64,000 bases of DNA from Cephalotus follicularis (Eukaryota > Streptophyta > Magnoliopsida > Oxalidales > Cephalotaceae), in contig BDDD01000364.1 of NCBI GenBank assembly GCA_001972305.1, forward strand, positions 360,577 through 424,576, read 5' to 3'. A model generated the notes under the pieces. The model saw nothing but the letters and a program-made list of their open reading frames with translations, was not told where the DNA came from and did not search any database. Made by a program: the position numbers and the translations under genes. This document shows positions 45,236-56,160 of the stretch, piece by piece. The first letter of the stretch is position 1, and every line of letters begins with the position of its first letter.

Positions 45236-45430
45236 GGTCCGGGCCGGGCCGGACCGTGGTCCGGACCGGATGGGACCGGCGGAAGACGGTCCGGTTCTTG
45301 AACCGGACCGCTTTTGTCACGGTCCGGGCCGGTCCGGTTCACAAAGCTGGAAAATGAGAACCGAACCGGCCCGTGAACCTTAACCATGAGTGAGACGGGC
45401 CGATCCGGGCCGGTTCGGTTCATATTCACG
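45236..45430. repeat. Left GGTCCGG-rich subterminal block of the hAT element
   Basis: Many head-to-head copies of GGTCCGG and CCGGACC/CCGGCCC, including a GGACCGTGGTCC hairpin. The mirror block is at 50213-50375. Such clusters are candidates for transposase binding or foldback. Confidence 0.75.
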
Positions 45431-45690
45431 TTGACGCCTATATAAGACGTTGACGCGTATGTCATTTGAGCTGATATGCGTCAACGCTATCTTATGACTA
45501 TGATGAGGTGGAATGCTTTTCATCTTGTGCGTCAACGATATCTATTAGCGTTAACGTCATGTTTTTTCGTCTACGATGACGTCAACGCCTATATCGTCTG
45601 TATCAAAAGGTACACGATAAACGTCAACGTATAAGTTTGACGTCGACGCCTACGGGTCGAGTATATAATGCTATGTGCGTTTTAGTCGAC
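45431..45690. repeat. Left GCGTCAACG-motif array of the hAT element
   Basis: About eight copies of RCGTYRACGY in both orientations within 260 bp, for example CACGTTGACGCC, TGCGTCAACGC and GACGTCGACGCC. They lie inside the left end and in front of the plus-strand gene; a TATA-like GTATATAATGC at about 45662 follows. Confidence 0.75.
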
Positions 45691-45788
45691 TCTTACTTGT
45701 TTTTGCGTTGAAATCACTAATTTCCCTCTCTCTGCTTTCTCTAAAATCCGACCCCTAAACCTAAAAATCTTGAATCTTCTCCTTCACT

Positions 45789-46729
45789 ATGCCGAAGACC
45801 AAGCACTCATCACATGGAGGGAAGGTACCTGCTGGTCAGAGATACAAGAGCTCTTATGGTGGGAGAAAAGTGCTGTGTGGAAGGAGCGTTGATTTCTCCT
45901 TCACTACAGGTGATAAGTTTAATCTAGAACAATGGTTTGATGTTCTAGGTTGGAAAGATTACTTTACTATTAATGCTCCATATTATATAGAATCTGTTAA
46001 AGAATTTTATAGCAATTTGAGTAATGTAGGAGATGATTGCAATGATGTTTTGGAATTGAAGACTAAGGTTAATAGAGTAGTTATTAAGGCATGAAAAGAT
46101 GAGTTACCAAGACTTGTATGTTATGTGGCACGTTGTGACCGGTAAACCATTGAACCTCCCTCATTTAATCATGAAGAACATGCTAAGAGCAACTTGAAGG
46201 TGCATTGCCATACGGTATGGTAATCACCATGATTCTCTCTCACTTTGGGATATCATTGGGGAATGAAGTTGCATCGACCTTAGATGTTGGGAACATCTAC
46301 AATGCCTCTTCCTTGAAGAGAATGGGATGGAAGAGAGTGTTTGATTCTGATAAAGGTGTTCAGTGGCTGCCCAAGGAAGGTGGAAGAAAAAGAAAAAGTG
46401 TTGAAGGTGAAGGTGATGAGGGTGTTGAAGAGCAAGGACAAGCTCAAAGAAAGAAGCAAACCCCAGCACCACAGATGCAGAAAGGTGAAGCAAGTAGCAG
46501 CAGCAACGCGTCTACGACCTTGGATCTTGTGGCGGAATATCTGAGGAAGTTGAATATCAAGATGGATAATATGAGAGGGGAATTTCTTGACCTATTTGAC
46601 GATACACATAGAAAACTTAGAAGACTGGAGAAGAAGATGATTGCCAAAGGTCTTATTGAAGATGGTGACCTCTCCTCTTCGGAAGAAGAAGAATCGGAAG
46701 AAGAAGGAGGAGATAATGTGAAGACTTGA
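45789..46729 (+). pseudogene. Putative plant transposon protein-like gene carried by the hAT element (broken)
   Basis: The first frame (45789-46094) begins MPKTKHSSHGGK and contains WFDVLGWKDYF...IESVKEFYSNL. After a disrupted stretch that reads YQDLYVMWHVVTGKPLNLPHLI in a different register, the last frame (46205-46729) has LPYGMVITMILSHFGI, a basic KEGGRKRK segment, a Q/K-rich linker, a coiled region (KMDNMRGEFLDLFDD) and an acidic EEEESEEEGG tail. The order fits the widespread plant domain annotated as putative plant transposon protein (Pfam Transposase_32), shortened in the middle. At least two indels separate the frames. AATAAA at 46810-46815 would serve as poly(A) signal. Function is unknown. 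Confidence 0.65.
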
Positions 46730-47084
46730 TTCCATTAGCCGCATTTTATGTTTTTAAACATTTGGTATATCAGTGGTAAAACTCTTGTTTTGTATCAAGT
46801 TTTCAATTCAATAAAATGTTATATTATCATGTTACATACTTGATCCCATATGGTTATGATGAGATGTTTGTGTAATGTGTATGAGATGTTATATATGTTA
46901 ATATATGCCTAGGGTATGTTTGAATATCAAGATGGTATGAATTGATATCATATGTGCATCAAATGGTTGAAAGGTTATGTTTGAAAGGGGTAGAGTTAGG
47001 GTTTAAAGGTTTTGCTTATGTTTGAAAGGAGTAGAGTTATGTTTGACAGGAAAAATTGCAAGTGAAAACAAGCAATATGTGCAT

Positions 47085-47555
47085 TCTGTCTTATTAGCGT
47101 CAACGATTATATCTTAGGCGTCAACGTGCTGGGCTTGAATATGAGTTTATGTGCTTTGGAAGATGATATTCGTTGACGCCTTTAATGACTAACGTCGACG
47201 TTCTGGGAAAATCATTATCCGCGTCAACGCCTTTAATGATTAACGTCGACGTTCTGGGAATTTCCTTATCCCCGTCGACGCCTTAATTAAGACGTCAACG
47301 TAAAAAGGTGAAACGTCAACGCCTTAAGGAAAACGTCAACGCCAATAGGTGCAATTTGAGACAGTAGCTTTCTACGTTAACGTTAAGCATTTTTAGCGTC
47401 AACACTTAGGATTAAAACGTCAACGCCATTTTTAGACGTCAACGCAGAAGAAAGCACAATGCGGATAGTGACTTGAATGTTAACGCGAAAAGTAAAAGGA
47501 GTCAACACAGATGACATCCGCGTCGACGCTATACTTACACGTCGAAGTGAATAAA
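47085..47555. repeat. Central GCGTCAACG-motif array of the hAT element
   Basis: About 16 copies of RCGTYRACGY (for example GGCGTCAACGTG, AACGTCGACGTTC, CCGTCGACGCC) spaced 15-35 bases apart, between the 3' ends of the two convergent genes. It is the densest of the three arrays. Confidence 0.8.
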
Positions 47556-47705
47556 TATATTTAGCATTTTTCAAAACAAAACATCAATTTAATTCAAGAA
47601 GATCACAGTTTAATATTTGAACGTTTAAAAAACATCAAAAGTTAAGTACATATTAAAAAAACAGCCAATTCTTCTTCAGATCGAGAAAATCCCATCAGCA
47701 GATTG

Positions 47706-49595
47706 TCAATAATTCTCTTCATCGCAATCAAATTCTTGGCGATCAAGTCTCATTCGTCTTATGTGCTGATCGTCAAAAAGGTCAAGAAACTCCTCTCGCA
47801 TATTGTCCATCTTACTACTACCAACTCCATAAGCAATTCTATCAAAAAAATCTATGGGATCATTACCACTACTACTAACATTTTCTTGATATTCATTTCC
47901 AACACTATATTTTTTAACATATGTATCAAATGCATCATGTAACAATTGAGTAATCTCATTACCATCTAATTGTATTGGATTACCTTTGCTCATGCATATT
48001 TGATATTTGTTTGCAATGAATAACATACCTTGTAATTTTATTCTAGGATCCATTATAGCAGCCAGACAAAATAAAGGTGGAATTGTTTCCCAATATTTTA
48101 GGAATTTTTCTTCCATCACATCGCAAATATCCATAAAATTATTTTCCACCCTATATTTAGCAAAAACTTCACAAATTTCCCACAGTTTACCAACAACTAA
48201 ATTTGTAGTAATATAATAAGAACCAGAAAACCGATCAGTCAATTCTTTAAATTTTTCTAAAAATTGGGTCATAACATAACAAGTTGTCCAATCTGTATCA
48301 GATATTTCAGAAAAAGAAGAATATGAAGTCATGTGCATACCTATGAATGCATTTATTGGTAATCTAAATTCATAAGCACGCAACAACATTTCATAAGTAG
48401 AATTCCACCTATGTGTCACAGCATGTACCAAATTTTTATATTTCAAACCACATTCATTACAAAGTTGTTTAAATGTTTGTTTTCTTACACCCGATTGGGC
48501 TATAAAGGTAATAATACATGTAATTTTTTATACTCGTTCTCCAACAAAAAGTAAACCATCTTGAACAATCAAATTAATAATATGACATACACATCTAACA
48601 TGAAATAATTTACCATTTAATATGGGATCAAAAAAACCTCTTAACTGTCTAACAGCAGCATCATTATTAGTAGCATTATCAAAACTAATAGAAATTTTTT
48701 TTTCCTCAATTCCAAACTCACGAGTTGTTTCTATTATAGAGGTAACTATATTATGACCGGTGTGAGGATAATCAAAATTTTTAAATGCAATAATTCTTTT
48801 TTGAAATAACCAGTTTTCGTCAATATAATATGTAGTTATACAAATAAAACTTTTTCTTGTGATTGTGCTCCAAACATCAGACGTGAGAGAAAAAGTAGAA
48901 ATATTTTTAAAAGAAGAAATTAATTTAGCCTTGTGTTCTTCATAAATAATAAGACAATCACTTTTAAAGATAGTTCTTGAATATAATTTTGCCTGAGGAT
49001 TAAGTCCTTCATGTACTAGATCACGGAAAAAAACTGAGTCAACATGGAAAAATGGTAATTCATTACCTATAATATAATAAACTAAATTTCTTCTATAATT
49101 TTCATCGGTAAATCTAAAAGTAAGTAATTTATTATCATCACTGACCTGGCTAAATTGGAGTTGGGTTTGGCCCGAACCTTTAACACCATGTTGTTCCAAG
49201 CATTTGACTAAATGCCTCTTGTAAGTTCCCGTACCGCCCCCACTTGTATAAGCATAATCCTTAGTCTTACATACCTTGCAAAAGACTCGTTTCTTCCCAT
49301 TCTCGACATCTCTAATCTCCATGTGCTTCCATATGCCAGATTTTTGTTTCCCCCATTTGTTAGGATCGTTCTTCTCCGATTGTAGGGATGTTCCACCGAT
49401 CGCAGCATCCGATGACGTATCTTCATCCAAGTCAAAAAAGTTATCACCAGGTGGAGGAGGTTGTTGCATCATGTGGGCCATTTGGTCGTCGTCAGAAGGA
49501 ACTTCCACATCCGCCAAGTCGAACGCGGTGGTGGATGTAGAACCCACCTTCTCGGTCCTCCTTGCTTGTTTCCTTGCTCTTGACATTGAATCCAT
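47706..49595 (-). pseudogene. hAT transposase with BED zinc finger; one in-frame stop, altered C-terminus
   Basis: The start is MDSMSRARKQ at 49595; a TATA box (CTATAAATA, complement near 49756) lies about 160 bases upstream. An acidic N-terminal region precedes a BED finger (about residues 86-135: C106, C109, H128, C132). The RNase H-fold transposase core follows, with TSDVWSTITRKSFICIT, the Asp of SFDNATNND, and CHIINLIVQDGL. A single TAA at 48528-48530 interrupts the frame, which continues in register with QSGVRKQTFKQLC, THRWNSTYEML and MDPRIKL. The usual C-terminal hAT dimerization domain is absent. Instead the frame ends with a segment similar to the tail of the plus-strand gene (KMDNMREEFLDLFDD). 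The copy could not make a complete active transposase. Confidence 0.88.
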
Positions 49596-49869
49596 TATAA
49601 TTGAAATATGTAATTTACTAATAATTAAAAAATAACTCAGATGATAAATTATAAAAGTTAATACACTATAAGGCAATGTAGTACAATAAAACTCTATAAT
49701 TTTGACAAAATTTGATTGCAATGTTGATTGTTGTTGTTCTTCAGTGATTCAACCTTTATTTATAGCCTTCATATTGAATATAGCCGTTGGAATCATCTTG
49801 TAGCCGTTGGAATCACTTTAGGAAAATGAAATCTCCACTAAAAACTAGCCGTTATTTTTGTCTGCTTGC

Positions 49870-50205
49870 TTTCGCGTCGACGCTTACTATTAGCGTTGAC
49901 GTAAATGTCCTTCTGCGTTAACTCCAATGGTTCTTCGCGTTGACTCCATTAGCCGCTTTCTGATTTTTGCTTCATTCATGTCGACTCCTTTTAATGGCGT
50001 TGACTCGAATGTCATTTGTGTTGACTCCATTTGCCTTATGCGTTAACGTCCACAGCTACTGTCCGTTTTTGGCACCTTAGGCGTTGACGTCTAAATATTA
50101 GAGTTGACGTTTTTATATTGGCGTTGACGCTAAAAATACATTTCCCAGCGCGATGACGAGGAACATCTTCAATCTTCATGTTGTAAGTATCCTAGGCGTT
50201 GACGC
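49870..50205. repeat. Right GCGTTGACG-motif array of the hAT element
   Basis: About a dozen copies of GCGTTGACG or the variant GCGTTGACTCC, mostly in one orientation, located between the transposase promoter and the GGTCCGG block. Confidence 0.75.
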
Positions 50206-50212
50206 ATATATC

Positions 50213-50375
50213 ACGGTCCGGTCCGGTCCGGTTCAACGGTTCCTGATTCCCTTAACCGGCCCGGACCGCATTACCCGAACCGGTTAAACCATGAACCGGC
50301 CACGTGGCACACGGTCCAGTCCGGTTCAAGGCCCAGACGGGCCGGTCCGGTCCGGTTCACGGTTTTAACCGGACC
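50213..50375. repeat. Right GGTCCGG-rich subterminal block of the hAT element
   Basis: Mirror of 45236-45430: repeated GGTCCGGTCCGGTTC and AACCGGCCCGG units directly inside the right terminus. Confidence 0.75.
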
Positions 50376-50396
50376 CATTGTAACTCTAGATGTAGT

Positions 50397-51676
50397 CATT
50401 GTATTGAAATCTAATGATTACGTTATATCTGTAAAATCATTGATAATATTTGAAACATCAATAATATTTTCTGATGTGATGTAATGATTGAGATGAAAAT
50501 AATGAGAAATGTAAAACAACAAAAAAACACAATAATTACAGTAATCATATTAAGTATGATGTGTAAGCTGCTATCAGTTACTTTTATTTATTGGTTACTG
50601 TTTGTATTATTATTCAAAAACTATTATACCTATAATAATTGAGAATTCGTTAACCACCCTTTAGAAGAGACCTTTTAGAAGAAAAGCACTTGCTTAGCTA
50701 TCAAGATATGATTCTCACATGAAAATAGCCTTTAAACAAAATGGGTTTTTATTGCAATAGCACATGATTGAGAAACATTCAAGCCTGCGCCAAAATATGG
50801 AATAATTTTTTATTTTTTGTCAACAAATGATACTTTCACATTTTTAGTGCATTTTAACGCGGTGAATCTTAATTTCACATGCCTTAGATGGAAACATGGG
50901 CGTAACGGTGTGAGAGGGGAAATTGTAGCGTTTGTTTTTTTGTAATTATTTTGGTGTAATGAGCTGGTTTGAGACAATATTCATTTTGGTCAGTTGTGTG
51001 AAATGGCCTATTTGGAAGGCATTCCATATAAGGCAAATGGTTCCTTAAAATGGTATCAGCGAGAGCTAGGGATTACAGAGCGAAATTGCTGAGCAGTTCT
51101 CAGAGGGAAGAGATGAAAAAAATTGCCTTATTTGGAAAGCATTTCCATATAAGGCAATTTACGTTAGTGAATCCTGTGTTTAATTGAGCTAGAGCACTAC
51201 AGCTAATCTAATCATGGAGACAAGGGTGCCGATTAAGCATTTGTGAGTTCTGGAGAGAAGTTCAAGATATGTCTTTCGATTACGTCAATTATATTTATGT
51301 AAAACTTATTCAAAATTAGAAGGACAAAAAGAAACACAAAAAATATAAAAAATAAAAGTTTGTTGGGTCTTTCTGTACTCGGATGTATCTAAGAATTTCT
51401 TTGGGTTCTATTGCCTTTTGGGTTTTAAAAAACCCTTCGTGGATTTCTTGGCTTCAGTGGGTTTGATGCATTTGACAAATCCAGGCCCCATTTGGCCGTA
51501 GAGAATTTCTAGAAGGGCTCCTTACGGGATAAAGCCAAAAAAAAAATGTATGGGAGAATATATGATTTTTTTACATTTGGTCAACTTAATCATGATCTTT
51601 TTGGCATTTATTGTTTTCTCGGGTTGGATCCTGTCCTTTAATTTAACTAGCTATTATTGGGTTAATGTACAACTTG
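50397..51676. other. Intergenic AT-rich region with a direct repeat
   Basis: No gene is supported. A 25-30 bp sequence around TTTGGAAGGCATTCCATATA (about 51009) is repeated at about 51129 with small changes, giving a 120-bp direct spacing. Confidence 0.45.
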
Positions 51677-53685
51677 ATTCTTACCGTCCGTCTGGTAATG
51701 CGTTACGCAACGCATTTTCTTTATCAAACGCGTCGATGTTTAATATTCACGATTTTAACAATCATTTTTTTTTAAAACCTTGAAAAGCTATTTTTCTCAA
51801 CACACGAAATTAGCGTGTTGAAAAAACGCAATATCACTTTCTCCCAATCAGTCTCTCTCCCAGTGCTATGTGGCGTGGTTGTGCTCAACTTTGGAGGTGG
51901 TGGGTTCGACGACAGTGGTCATGAGGTTTTGTCGCTCTCGAGTCCACCGGTTTCGTCGCTCTCTCTGGCCACCGGTGAAACCGCCGGTTTATTCTACTCT
52001 CTTATTTTCTCTCTCTCAGTTGCTTCCCCTCTTTAACAACCTCTCTCTCCTTCTCACATGAAATTGATTTGTTGTGGTTTTGGAAATGGAAGTGGGTTTC
52101 CTTAGGAGCCAATTGTACTTGGTGTGTGTGGCTACGGTGGAGGCAATGGTTGAGTGGTTTTGAGTGGAGGCTGGGGGTTTTGATGTCAGTGACGTTTTTT
52201 GTGGGTTTTTCTTAGTTTGGTGGTTTTGGTATTTTTTAGGGTGGAGATGGTATAGTGGATATGATGGTTTGGTTATTAGGTAGTGTAGAGATTGGTTTGT
52301 GCTTGAGAAGGGAGCTATGGAGGTAATGGAGGGTTGATGACAGTGGCGTTTTGGACGGCCGTTTGGAGCTATGGAGGTAATGGCTTTGCTTTTTGTTTGT
52401 GTTTGAATTGGTGATGAATTACTTTTAGTGTGATGTTGGACAAAGTTGTAATAACCGGGAATTTTGTGAAATAAAAAGTATATGTATAAATGTACAGTTT
52501 TGACGAATAGTAATTGACCCGAAAATGTATTATATTTGGGCTGAAAATTGAATTAATGACTGTTGAGCCTAGAATAGAAATTTTGGACATGGAAATATTA
52601 ATGGCCCAATTAAAATTGAATTTAATGAAGATTTGAGAATTGGGTCTTAAATGCATTACTGTTATTGGGCCAAAGGAAATAAAAGAGGGAGGAGTGTTTT
52701 GGGCTGTCCTCAGCAGCCCATAGTGGAAAGAGAGGAAGTAATGACTGAAATTTTGTAGTAGAGTCTGGAATGTTCTGCTGGTAACTATATAAAGGAGGAT
52801 TGATAGTGGGGCACGACTGCTGGAAAAATGAGAGGGAAAAGGACAAAGAAAGGAGGAAGATCTGGAGAGTTCCTGTCTCCTTTCCTCCTCTCCCATATAT
52901 AATCCCTCACTCTCAGCCTGAATGATGCAAGAAGCTTTCTGCAGCAAAGAGAAAGTGTAACCATTGAGCTGAGTGAAAGGAAGGAGCAGCGCAAAGTCGG
53001 AGGAGCATTGGAGGAATTGTGCTGAGCAAGGGGGAAGCACACACAACCAGATGATTGAGGTAGGAACTCCTTCCTACTCAGAGCATATGCCTTTACTTAG
53101 TGTTGTTATGCTTGTCTTGATGTTGGTTATAGGCAATGGGTGAATGTATAAGTATATATGCTAATGATGACTGCCTGGGCATAATGGATTTATATTATGT
53201 AAATGTCAGCTACTGACATAATAGGAATATATATACATATGAATGCATATTGCATTTGAGAAGAAGTGGAACAGAGCATGCGCGCCATGAGTCCAAACAC
53301 AACAGCCGGCGTACCATGTTTCCAGCCGCTATGCTCCGAGGCACCACTGCCATGTGCTGAGGTGCCCCTGTGGTGCGCCGAGGAGTCGCTGTTGCGTGCC
53401 TGAGGTGCTATCGCCATTCGCCAGAGGTGCAGACGTGCTGCTCCCTTTGTGCGAGATGCCACTATTACGCACCATGGACACACTGCTGAGGACGCTGGGC
53501 CGAGCTCGCCGCTGTGCACCGCGTGCGACCTGTGCATGCAACAGTGCCGAGCTCCCACCGTAAGGACGCACAAGGTGCCAGGGCAGAGGATGCCTTCGTC
53601 CTTTGCACGCGTTCCGTCCCCTGTGAACGCCCAAGGACGCAAGCGCAGAGGACATCCACTATCCTCTGCATTGCTCCATCCTCCG

Positions 53686-53833
53686 CACGCCAGGGAACGC
53701 CAGGGGTGAACGCCAGAGGAGAAACGCCAGAGGAGAACGCCAGGGGTGAACGCCAGAGGAGAAACGCTAGAGGAGAACGCCAGGGGTGAAACGCCAGAGG
53801 TGAATGCTAGAGGTGAAACGCCAGAGGAGCCAA
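53686..53833. repeat. Minisatellite in solo LTR E
   Basis: About ten tandem units of 14-15 bp with the consensus GAACGCCAGAGGAGA, with GGGGTGA and GAGGTGA variants. The unit length keeps several frames open, which explains the long spurious ORFs here. Confidence 0.8.
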
Positions 53834-54499
53834 GGCGCTGCTGGGACAAGAGCCGAGGTGCCAGGCTGGGCACTATGTGCGCCCGAGACGTCATGCCTGG
53901 GCACCCCAGGTGCCGAGTACATCCACTACCCCCTTGCATGCGTCCCACGCTGGCCCGAGGCGTCGTGGATACCATACTGAGCTCCTCACTAACCCCTGAG
54001 AATGACGAGGCGACATGACACGATGATGCGCCGTGGAGCTACGTGTCAAGTTGCCATGCGCGCCGGGTGTGAGGAGTAATGGGCAGAGCTCTCCTCGCAC
54101 GCGTATGAGGACGGGAAGGAGAAGAGAAGCGCCAGTGCAGCCTTGCGCGTTCTGTGCATGAAATGAAACAGGGCGTTTGTAACTTTGGTGCCAAACTCGT
54201 CTTTTTAATTGTGTTGGCCCTTCAAATCGAGAATCCAGCTCCTGAGCTCGCCCAAGTTGCGTATGCGTTGTGGGCTTGGGCCTGGACTAGGTGTGATACT
54301 CACCATGATATGAATAAATAGATGAAGTGCAACGTGGAATTATATTAATATAGTATATTATGGTTTAGGCGAGAAATATGGTTAAATGATAATGAAGGCA
54401 GACCCTATGATAAATGTTAATGAAATGTTATAAATGTCAACGTAGTAAATGTAGTGTAATGTACTGTTATATTAGTGAATGTCAATGTACTGTACTGTG

Positions 54500-54705
54500 C
54501 CTGATCACCAATTGAGATGAGCTGACTGATCACCGACTGAGACGAGCCGTCAAATCACCGATTGAGATGAGCCGGCAATGCTATCTTTGAGATGAGCCTA
54601 CGGGATCACCGAGATAGCACAATGGATCACCGGCCGAGATGATCCGTTAGATCACCAATTGAGATGAGCCGACTGATCACCGACCGAGATGAGCCACACT
54701 GACTG
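54500..54705. repeat. Tandem GATCACCGA...GAGATGAGCC array in solo LTR E
   Basis: About seven units of 25-35 bp, consensus GATCACCGAYYGAGATGAGCC, in the same relative position as the array at 24040-24255 in solo LTR B but with a different unit sequence. Confidence 0.75.
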
Positions 54706-55419
54706 TTACTGTTACTGTTATTATTACTGTATAGTGTACTGAATGACTGTTACTGATACTGTATAATGTTTATGTTCCTCTTCTCTGCCTATAACGCCTA
54801 GAGCGCGTATATTACTCTTCCTAAAGCCGAGGAATCCGAGAAACCGGTCTGCCTAAAATAAAATGTTATTTCCGGTCCCGGCTCCTCTACTTTAACGTCT
54901 GGAGTACGTTACCACTCCTTTTTCAGTGGGGGATGCCGAAGAAGGACTTATAGGGACTGTTAGTAATTGTTAATGATTGACTGCTAATAACTGTTAGTGA
55001 CTGAATGGACTGCTATATTGTATGGACTGTGTTGTATCTCTCATCGCAGTTCGACGACACAAGAGTATAAATAAATTGTATTTTTGTTTTATGACCTACC
55101 GGCTTGTGGCAGAGCTTTTATGAACAATATTGTATAACATAGGGTTTATCCCCGCAAATGATATTTAATTTGATTATTCCGCATGCATTATTATATTGTT
55201 AAAAGTTTTAATTTTTGCTGAACATTGGATAATGAATGATACTGTTAGTAGCGTATCAAACCTTGGGGGTTGACCCTTGGGGTTTGGGGCATTAGAAAAG
55301 TATTTGTGGTTTGTTTGGTCGAGGGCAGGATGTGTTGGTGTTGAAGGATGGTGGTGATGATGGAATTGTAACTGGAGGATGGTGGTGATGGTGGGGTCGA
55401 TTTAGGTGCATGATGTGTA

Positions 55420-55550
55420 GTGCGCTAAGCGTCGACATGTAGTCCGCTAAGCGTCAACGCTTCGAATGTGAAAGCTCCTGAGCAGACTTGTAATGCACTA
55501 ATTAAGCGTCAACGTTAACATACGAAGCGTCGACGCTTAGAATGTGAAGG
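55420..55550. repeat. Short cluster of AAGCGTCGACGCTT-like motifs
   Basis: Four to five copies of AAGCGTCRACG in 130 bp, including a near-perfect CGAAGCGTCGACGCTTAG palindrome. Confidence 0.7.
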
Positions 55551-55794
55551 CAGACTTGAGGCGGAAGGATATGAGTTTGTTAACATGGTGGACAAGGTTT
55601 ATTTTTCTCTTAAAAAATGATTTTAATCATTTTGTTTACCTTATGTAAAAACCAGAATACTTTAACCAGAGCACTTTTAAAAGTAATTCTGCACAACACG
55701 CAGAAATACCAAACGAAATCTTACTCTACTGGGTGAACGAGATTTGCTTGTTCAATGCTGGAAACTATTAGAGAACACTGAGGGAGGGTAGTGT

Positions 55795-56160
55795 GAGTTA
55801 GCAAGTTTTGATGATGCATCTGCTCTCTTGAATCGTCTGCTCCAGAACTTGCTTTATCTCTATATTATTAAACATTTCTCCAAGTTTCCAGGCCTTGGCG
55901 AGATAGTGAGCCATGGAAAGTTCTTTGGCTTCATAGTTGCCTTGCACTTGATTGGCAGCGAGTTGAGAGTCGTTGTAGATAACAATGTTCTTGACTTCCA
56001 AGTGCAAGCCAAGCCTAAGCTTGGAGATCAGGGCCTTGTACTTTGCAGCATTGTTTGTTGCCTGGAATGTGAACCGCAAGGCATACTCTATAGTCTAATC
56101 ATCGAGACTGGTTAAGATGATTCCTGCTCCTGACCTTTGCTGGCATGAGGAATCATCTGT
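55795..56160 (-). pseudogene. RNase H relic of a Tat-type element
   Basis: The frame reads MRFTFQATNNAAKYKALISKL ... NDSQLAANQVQGNYEAKE, the same fold segment as TNNEAEWEALIAGL ... DSQLVV in the second RNase H of the Tat elements here, but clearly more distant. The upstream DGSS-containing part is only partly recoverable after a stop near 56095, and no other gypsy domain adjoins it. It is probably an old fragment of another Tat or Ogre-like family. Confidence 0.7.

Larger units (their letters stand above)
45223..50388 (-). mobile_element. hAT transposon, 5.17 kb, two convergent genes and complex subterminal arrays
   Basis: The ends read TAGGGTTGCATGGGGTCCGG and, complemented, TAGAGTTACAATGGGTCCGG. 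They are flanked by a perfect 8-bp target duplication GATGTAGT (45215-45222 and 50389-50396), the hAT hallmark. Inside each end is a block dense in GGTCCGG/CCGGACC (45236-45430 and 50213-50375). Then comes an array of GCGTCAACG-like motifs (45431-45690 and 49870-50205), with a third array between the two genes (47085-47555). The minus strand carries a BED-finger transposase and the plus strand a second gene. The perfect target duplication suggests fairly recent arrival, although both genes are broken. Confidence 0.95.
52447..55296 (+). mobile_element. Solo LTR E, chromovirus-like
   Basis: A 5-bp target duplication AAAGT (52442-52446 and 55297-55301) flanks a 2850-bp sequence beginning TGTAATAACCGGG. 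It ends TTTGGGGCATTAGA, which corresponds to the TTCGGGGCGTGACA end of solo LTR B with changes including the final CA. A TATA-box CTATATAAAGG at about 52786 is followed by a purine-rich leader, then a GC-rich block with GCCGAGGTGCC repeats (53330-54120), tandem repeats, and GACCTACCGGCTTGTGGCAGAGC near the end. The open frames in the GC-rich block are not conserved in LTR B and lack domains. Confidence 0.82.
51685..55716. mobile_element. Putative TIR DNA element split by solo LTR E
   Basis: The left end CGTCCGTCTGGTAATGCG resembles the complement of the right end, TCGTTTGGTATTTCTGCG. The near-identical 8-mers ATTCTTAC (51677-51684) and AATCTTAC (55717-55724) could be a hAT-like target duplication with one change. 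Without the solo LTR it is about 1.2 kb, G-rich in the middle, and has no recognisable transposase. The cluster of GTCGACG/GTCAACG motifs at 55420-55550 is inside it. The ends are only moderately similar. Confidence 0.4.

Noticed and set aside
52369..53046. 225-codon frame on the minus strand at the start of solo LTR E
   Set aside because: It crosses the LTR boundary at 52447, reads antisense through the TATA box and leader, and has no recognisable family.
53190..53975. 261-codon open frame on the minus strand in solo LTR E
   Set aside because: It lies across a GC-rich minisatellite whose repeat unit keeps frames open. There is no domain, it has no counterpart in LTR B, and it is built of repeated LAFTSGVSP-type units.
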